This document shows positions 58,000 to 64,000 of a stretch of 64,000 nucleotides of DNA, one piece after another. The translations under genes were made by a program, and so were the position numbers. Below the pieces are notes generated by a model that saw only the letters and a list, made by a program, of their open reading frames with translations, was not told where the DNA came from and did not search any database. The stretch comes from Haberlea rhodopensis (taxonomy: Eukaryota > Streptophyta > Magnoliopsida > Lamiales > Gesneriaceae), in assembly GCA_907163345.1 (NCBI GenBank), contig CAJQUN010000009.1:3472001-3536000 (forward strand), read 5' to 3'. Each line of letters opens with the position of its first letter. Positions within the stretch are counted from its first letter, which is position 1.

Positions 58000-59142
58000 T
58001 GATCACCACTTGCAAACATGTTACATTGCCACAACATGATACCACAACATGTTACATTGCCACAACATGATACCACAACATGTTACATTGACTTTAGGTA
58101 CCAAGAATTTAATTAAACTATCCTTAAATACATCATTGCTTACATAATATTAAGTTGATGTCATTGATTACATAATATTAAGTTGATGTCATTGATTACA
58201 TAATATTAACTTGATGTCATTGCTTACATATTTTCTTGAAAAACTTCTATAAATACCAAGCTAGATTCATTAGTAGAAACACAAAAAGTGTAAAGGAAAT
58301 ACTCTCAAAATACTCTCAAAATATCAAATATTCTAGCAAGAAAAGAAGTTGATTTTTGAAGGTTGTAGATCCATACTCTTTCAAGTTTAAAGAATCATCG
58401 TAAACAATCAAGTAAGTGGGCTTTTGTTATATTATCCTTTTCGTTTTGATACCATATGAAATGCTTATGAAAAATACAGTCGAATATGTGAACTATTTTA
58501 AAAACTATGATGTCATGAAAATTCTGAATATCGGGAGATAAGTGCTATGCGAAACAACGTGCTACGTACGTGTGAGCCACCTCTTGAACCAATGGGGCAA
58601 AGTGCTATACATACGGGAGCCACCTCTTGAATTCGTAGGAGCCACCTCTATAATCCTTATGTTATGTAGATCGATCTAATTTGATAAGTATATGATATGT
58701 GTTCTAAGATGATGCTTTTGGTATGACTCAAAGAAGCAAAATTTTGTTATGTGTATCAGTTTATGTTTTGAAATCTGTTTTGAAATCTGTATAAGTATAT
58801 GTTTTTGGCATATTCGATTGGCCCCCGCTTACTGAGTGTCAACCAGAACACTCACCCCTTACATCCCCTCCCCAGATAAAAGTGAGACAGATACCGAAGA
58901 TGCAGAACAACACAACTTTTGGGGTTGGTGATCTACCGCAAGTATTTCAAGATTTTACATAATTATGCTTCCGCTAAACTCTGTTAGGATTTAAGTTATG
59001 GTTTTATTTTCAGTTGTAAAACATTTTTGTTTATGGAATAAATAGACTGGTTGTATTAAATTCTGTACTATGAGGCTTGTTGATTTTCAATTGTATTTGG
59101 AATCAACGCCGGTGTTATCGATCCCGGTCTCGGGGTGTGACA
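57995..59142 (+). repeat. Chromovirus LTR 2
   Basis: 1148 bp, no difference from LTR 1 seen. Follows the polypurine tract, so it is the true 3' LTR of the coding unit. Confidence 0.95.
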
Positions 59143-59150
59143 TTTAATAA
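59143..59150. other. 8-bp LTR-LTR junction (TTTAATAA)
   Basis: TTTAA equals the first 5 of the 6 bases that separate LTR 1 from its primer site. The remaining TAA is close to the GAA that precedes LTR 2. No primer site or polypurine tract is left. Confidence 0.95.
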
Positions 59151-60298
59151 TATGATGATCACCACTTGCAAACATGTTACATTGCCACAACATGATACCA
59201 CAACATGTTACATTGCCACAACATGATACCACAACATGTTACATTGACTTTAGGTACCAAGAATTTAATTAAACTATCCTTAAATACATCATTGCTTACA
59301 TAATATTAAGTTGATGTCATTGATTACATAATATTAAGTTGATGTCATTGATTACATAATATTAACTTGATGTCATTGCTTACATATTTTCTTGAAAAAC
59401 TTCTATAAATACCAAGCTAGATTCATTAGTAGAAACACAAAAAGTGTAAAGGAAATACTCTCAAAATACTCTCAAAATATCAAATATTCTAGCAAGAAAA
59501 GAAGTTGATTTTTGAAGGTTGTAGATCCATACTCTTTCAAGTTTAAAGAATCATCGTAAACAATCAAGTAAGTGGGCTTTTGTTATATTATCCTTTTCGT
59601 TTTGATACCATATGAAATGCTTATGAAAAATACAGTCGAATATGTGAACTATTTTAAAAACTATGATGTCATGAAAATTCTGAATATCGGGAGAATAGTG
59701 CTATGCGAAACAACGTGCTACGTACGTGTGAGCCACCTCTTGAACCAATGGGGCAAAGTGCTATACATACGGGAGCCACCTCTTGAATTCGTAGGAGCCA
59801 CCTCTATAATCCTTATGTTATGTAGATCGATCTAATTTGATAAGTATATGATATGTGTTCTAAGATGATGCTTTTGGTATGACTCAAAGAAGCAAAATTT
59901 TGTTATGTGTATCAGTTTATGTTTTGAAATCTGTTTTGAAATCTGTATAAGTATATGTTTTTGGCATATTCGATTGGCCCCCGCTTACTGAGTGTCAACC
60001 AGAACACTCACCCCTTACATCCCCTCCCCAGATAAAAGTGAGACAGATACCGAAGATGCAGAACAACACAACTTTTGGGGTTGGTGATCTACCGCAAGTA
60101 TTTCAAGATTTTACATAATTATGCTTCCGCTAAACTCTGTTAGGATTTAAGTTATGGTTTTATTTTCAGTTGTAAAACATTTTTGTTTATGGAATAAATA
60201 GACTGGTTGTATTAAATTCTGTACTATGAGGCTTGTTGATTTTCAATTGTATTTGGAATCAACGCCGGTGTTATCGATCCCGGTCTCGGGGTGTGACA
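59151..60298 (+). repeat. Chromovirus LTR 3
   Basis: 1148 bp, differing from LTRs 1 and 2 only at GAGAATAGTG (near 59691-59700) as far as I can see. Followed by the outer target duplication GTATA. Confidence 0.95.
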
Positions 60299-60513
60299 GT
60301 ATAAGTAGTAAAATATAGGGACTAAAAATACACTTTTTCCATTAAAATACGTTATCTTCACTAGCTATATTACTTTTTTGTGACGTTTGATTACAAAATT
60401 TCCGCTGGACTCGGAGGAAAAAAGTAAAGATGGTAATAAAAGATGCAAGTAGAAGTTGAAAATCACAGTATACATTATTTGTATGGAATCGGGGTTTCGC
60501 AGTACGGTGGAAT

Positions 60514-60967
60514 ATTATAAATTTGGTCGTATTTATTTTTTTGCGATTTTTGTCATATATGTTATCAAATTCGAGTATTAGTCTGTTTTTGTTTTTGTAA
60601 TTTTAGTCATTTTTCTAACGTGGTGTCATAGTATACCTTGTCTCATATGAGTAAAAATTGGATATTTAAAATGGTTTATAATGGACTCATATGACAATTT
60701 AGGTTAACCATTTTCGCAGAGCGATGACGGATAGGCGATCGTTATACAAGTCCATTGGACACTCGCGTTTGCGCAGACCTTAGCCCAAGAAGTGATTGGT
60801 GCTGGTGTGACACCAACACGATGCTAATATGTGCAGTGTCACATCAGCACTCCCGTGGAAAATAGATTAAAATTGTCAAAAATGAAAAATACATGACTAT
60901 TACTGAAATTTGACAACATATAGGATTAAAATGGCAAAAGGCAAATATGCAAGAACGAAATTATAAT
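60514..60967. repeat. Fold-back (inverted-repeat) element
   Basis: The left arm (60514 to about 60640: ATTATAAATTTGGTCG..., GTCATATATGTTATCAAATT, AGTATTAGTC) matches the reverse complement of the right arm (about 60830-60967) over more than 110 bp with mismatches. Non-coding; MITE-like and structurally able to form a long hairpin. No target duplication found. Confidence 0.7.
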
Positions 60968-61161
60968 TTTTCCCTATCATAGTTATCAATCGAGATATTC
61001 TTCAAAAAAATTGCATTTTTAATGGAAAAAAATTAGATTTAGTTAATTAATCCATTGATCGATGTTGGTTCATAGTCACTCTTGATAATTCTATCTAAAA
61101 ATATATGATAAATACTATTAAGACACTATTTGGTGTGAAGGATGAGACTTTATTACCCTTA

Positions 61162-62774
61162 GGCTGTGTTCTTCTCATAGGATTAAGGTAGGATTGTTAA
61201 ATTATCAGGATTAATCATTTGTTCTTTTCCTGATTAAAAAGCCCAAAAACTCTCTAAGGCCCGTGAGTAAATGGCTAACACTACTATGAAGCATCCCTAG
61301 CCTGATGTGTGATGTCTTCTCATTCTCTGAACAGTAAGCAAGATTGGGTACGCTTATTTACTCATTTACCCTTCCATATAAGAAAACCCTACAAAGCTAA
61401 TTCATTGTCGGTGCCGTCAAAATCCTGCTATGTCTGAAGGAGCTGAGAAAACGAGATCCACAGGAGTCGACATCCAGTAGCCGAAGCAAGACATCCGGCG
61501 CAAGGTAGATATTCGTCGTCTTCGTCGTTTGTCTGTTATCCGCCTCATAAAATTCGAATCTATTCTCTAACACCACTGCAATATATATATATTTGAACAC
61601 CCTAACCATATATTTTGAGTCATATCTGTTACAAGTCGAGGAAAAATATGTTTTTGTTTATATTAATCATCACAGCAACAAAAGATTCGAAGAAGACAAA
61701 ACAAAACAAAGATATTCCTCCTCACAGAAAAACAAAAGTTAATCCCAATCAAAATGTCTATTTTGCTACACGATTGTGAGGATTTACGTGAACTGTTATT
61801 GATAATGTTAGGAAGAAATGACTTTTGAACACTGTTTTTTAATATTCTGGCGCCTGCTTGAAGAAGATGTGTTCTCAGTCAGAAACTCGAATCCCTTAAT
61901 GTTATTTAAAAAACTCCACATTCCCCAAAATTTATTAGAGCAATACATGATCTTGAAATGACAGTAAACAAATTATATATATACATTTACCTTTGTTGAA
62001 TAGCGACAATATTGATGGATTCATTTGTTTATGTTTGTAATTGTAACCATGTTGTATAAATGAAGTTGGCATGAAAGATTTCATCTGCTCGTTTCTTATT
62101 GCAAGTGTCAACAGCTACAATCTGTTTCATGAATGTAACGTGTTTTGTGTTTGAATATGTTTCTCATGGGTTTGTAACTCCTATTTACCTAAGTTGCATT
62201 AAATATATTCGTATATGAAATAATAATGTGGCAGAATATTTCTGTCACTTGTGCCATGGACATAGAAGATGATTATGACGAGGATGTTCTACTTGTATAT
62301 CAAATGGTGATCTGTTCATATGAACTAATATAATTTAATCAAATTATTGTTAATAAGTCTTTTTATATTTAATTATTTTTAAAAAAAATTAATAATTTTT
62401 ATTAATAAATTCATGTTGGGAAAATACTGGATCATTTTGTATATGTGAAATATTTTGATTAATAATAATTAATTATAATATTTTATTAATAATTTAAATT
62501 ACATAGATAAATTTATTTTGATAGATTTAAATTTAATTGAAATAAAATAATAGAAATAAGTGCAAAACATATTCAAGGGTATTTTTGTCATTTAACGAAT
62601 AAAATTAATCTATACCACTTAATTATCAAGTACACCAAACAAAATATTATTTATCATACTTTATTAATCATACAAATCAAGCGCAATATAACTTATCCAT
62701 TAGTTTACTTATCAACTCATTATCCACTTTTTAATCTATCCATCACTTATCATATCCTTGAACCAAGCGCACCC
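61162..62774. mobile_element. Non-autonomous PIF/Harbinger-like element
   Basis: The left end GGCTGTGTTCTTCTCATAGGAT and the reverse complement of the right end GGGTGCGCTTGGTTCAAGGATA form imperfect terminal repeats of the Harbinger GGGTGTGTTTGGTTC style. Both sides have TTA (61159-61161, 62775-62777), the usual 3-bp Harbinger duplication, though a 3-bp match is weak evidence. No transposase is recognisable in the 1.6 kb. Confidence 0.5.
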
Positions 62775-62777
62775 TTA

Positions 62778-63406
62778 TTTCATTCGACATTTGACTCATC
62801 AATACTATATTATAATGAGTTAGCACCCTAAATTAACAATTTTGGTATGGTCATTGTGAAATTACAAAAATAGCCTCTATTTATCAAATACTATATATAA
62901 TGTGTGAGAGTGTTAGTGATATGACCTAAAGTGGATTACCATAATACCCTCACGTTGTTGTCATATAACAAAGATAACTAATGTGCTAAATGATCGTAAA
63001 ATCCCTGCTAATTTAGATAACCACAATAACATCAAAAAAATATTTGGGAGGGTATTAAACTACAAAATCAATTTGAAAAAAAAATTTATTACATCCAAAA
63101 ACCAAATTAAAAATTGAATTTATAATTACCACCTGTATATGCAAACAACGCATGCAACGAAGAACTAGCGTTTAATAATAACTGAAATTAAAATAATTAT
63201 GGTATTCATATATTGGTCATCAGATTATAGATTCTTGGTCCCATGTTACTTTTTAGTGTATATGGTAGGAAAAAATCAAAATAAAATGTTATAACAGCAC
63301 AAGAAATTAATTAAATGCATTTTAGTACAACATAATTCGTATACTTGATGATTATATTTTTATTAAGTATCAGCCGCGGTATCCCTGAAATTGTTGATGT
63401 TTCAGT
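62778..63406. other. Intergenic, 3' flank of FAD4-like gene
   Basis: AT-rich. Holds one copy (62808-62888) of the MITE-like segment whose inverted partner is near 46395-46465. No gene. Confidence 0.5.
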
Positions 63407-64000
63407 TCATTTGGAATTGAAATCACTCCATGATCTTGGCGTAACTTCAAAAATATAGAACAGAATCATCTCCATCGCCAAGAAAAACTTGTATTTATCC
63501 AAAAACCTGTTCCAAACCCCACTCACAATGCAGTAATGGCTGTTGAAAGGCTGGTGGTGGTGCGCCGCATGCTCAGCCCTCGGCAAAATGACTCCGGAAT
63601 CCTGTAGCGCCACCACGAGCCGCGGAAGCTTCGCTTTTGGAGTGTGAGACCATGCGTGAAGCTGCTGACAGAACATCCCGCAACCCAAGAATGCAGAAGC
63701 AAAGGTTAGAAAATTCGTGTCAGTGCAAAATATGTTCATTGGTAATACGGCAATAGTGAACCCCGCTGCCCCCATGTAGAGGTTGGTAGCGATGTGGCGC
63801 TTAGTTATCGCCGACGGATGATCGTGGTGATTGAGGAAACCTTCGATTTGGGACCCGAAAACGGGAGTTCTGGCGCTGCCGTAGTTGTCGATGGCCCAAT
63901 GGTATATTCCGGTACCAAGGTCCCCCAGCACGTAACCCATGACGGCGGTGAAAATGGGATGGATCCAGCTGCGGAAACCGGTTGATTGACGAGAAATTAT
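63407..64000 (-). CDS. FAD4-like plastid desaturase, 5' end outside window
   Basis: Open from the window edge (no stop between 64000 and Met 63940) to the stop at 63407; about 197 residues visible. Shows the complete FAD4-type C-terminal domain: GYVLGDLGTGIYHWAIDNYG, NHHDHPSAITKRH, QLHAWSHTPKAKLPRLVVALQ, EHAAHHHQPFNSHYCIVSG, and the tail MEMILFYIFEVTPRSWSDF that is missing from the copy at 44880. His-rich motifs for the di-iron centre are intact. Residues upstream of 63940 (STGFRSWIHPIFTAV) continue the family alignment, so Met 63940 is internal. Same strand as the copy at 44880 and clearly a paralogue, so the two look like a tandem duplication separated by about 18 kb of mostly retroelement DNA. 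Confidence 0.88.
   Translation of the reverse strand: MISRQSTGFRSWIHPIFTAVMGYVLGDLGTGIYHWAIDNYGSARTPVFGSQIEGFLNHHDHPSAITKRHIATNLYMGAAGFTIAVLPMNIFCTDTNFLTFASAFLGCGMFCQQLHAWSHTPKAKLPRLVVALQDSGVILPRAEHAAHHHQPFNSHYCIVSGVWNRFLDKYKFFLAMEMILFYIFEVTPRSWSDFNSK

Larger units (their letters stand above)
50731..60298 (+). mobile_element. Ty3/Gypsy chromovirus (Tekay/Del-like) with three LTRs
   Basis: Three 1148-bp LTRs (50731-51878, 57995-59142, 59151-60298) enclose one complete internal region (51879-57994) and one 8-bp junction (59143-59150). The outermost flanks are the perfect duplication GTATA (50726-50730 and 60299-60303), so the whole array behaves as one insertion. LTRs begin TATGATG and end TGTGACA. 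LTRs 1 and 2 look identical; LTR 3 differs from them at 2 adjacent-type changes (GAGATAAGTG versus GAGAATAGTG). A tRNA-iMet primer site, an intact 1490-codon gag-pol with C-terminal chromodomain and a polypurine tract are all present. By eye it is the youngest element in the window and could be autonomous. Confidence 0.95.

Overview
This window is nuclear DNA from a flowering plant, almost certainly a dicot. It has intron-containing plant genes (an inactive beta-amylase, the strigolactone-pathway isomerase D27, a GOLD/7-TM protein of the plant CAND6/7 type, two FAD4-like desaturases) set in AT-rich spacer packed with nested plant transposable elements. The species cannot be fixed from the sequence alone.

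Layout. 1-2405: 3' part of a hAT transposon with a broken transposase. 3372-8288: a complete, very young Ty1/Copia element (399-bp LTRs with one difference, TSD CTATT) beside the last exon of a decayed phytocyanin-like gene. 11310-24285: a large Ty3/Gypsy element of the Tat type. It has broken gag-pol, a 20-copy 58/59-bp tandem array after pol, and a spliced antisense additional ORF, into which a 2.1-kb solo LTR has inserted. Its 3' LTR ends in a TA microsatellite about 360 bp upstream of the BAM4 start codon. 24710-29381: BAM4-like gene, four exons, with an RTE-type LINE relic in intron 1. 30597-31937: single-exon GOLD/7-TM protein. 36967-39095 (minus): D27, six exons, complete. 40505-40712: tRNA-derived SINE with a perfect 17-bp TSD. 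43400-44800: decayed Copia remnant. 44880-45521 (minus): FAD4-like gene lacking its usual C-terminus. 47350-48254: Copia-type solo LTR inserted in a tRNA-iMet primer-binding site that begins a decayed, probably Caulimoviridae-derived relic (to about 50540). 50731-60298: Ty3/Gypsy chromovirus with an intact 1490-codon gag-pol and three LTRs. 60514-62774: fold-back and Harbinger-like elements. 63407-64000 (minus): a second FAD4-like gene running off the window.

The host genes do not form an operon-like system and have separate roles: plastid starch regulation (BAM4), strigolactone precursor isomerisation (D27), a secretory-pathway 7-TM protein, and plastid lipid desaturation (FAD4-like). The two FAD4-like genes are in the same orientation and look like a local duplication whose members have been pushed apart by retroelements.

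I found no wholly new biological system. The most unusual structures are: the three-LTR chromovirus, whose 8-bp LTR-LTR junction resembles a two-LTR-circle junction; the solo LTR sitting exactly in another retroelement's primer-binding site; the Tat element with its satellite-like array and intron-containing antisense gene; and the palindrome array in front of the hAT transposase. All family assignments are made by eye; no database search was run.
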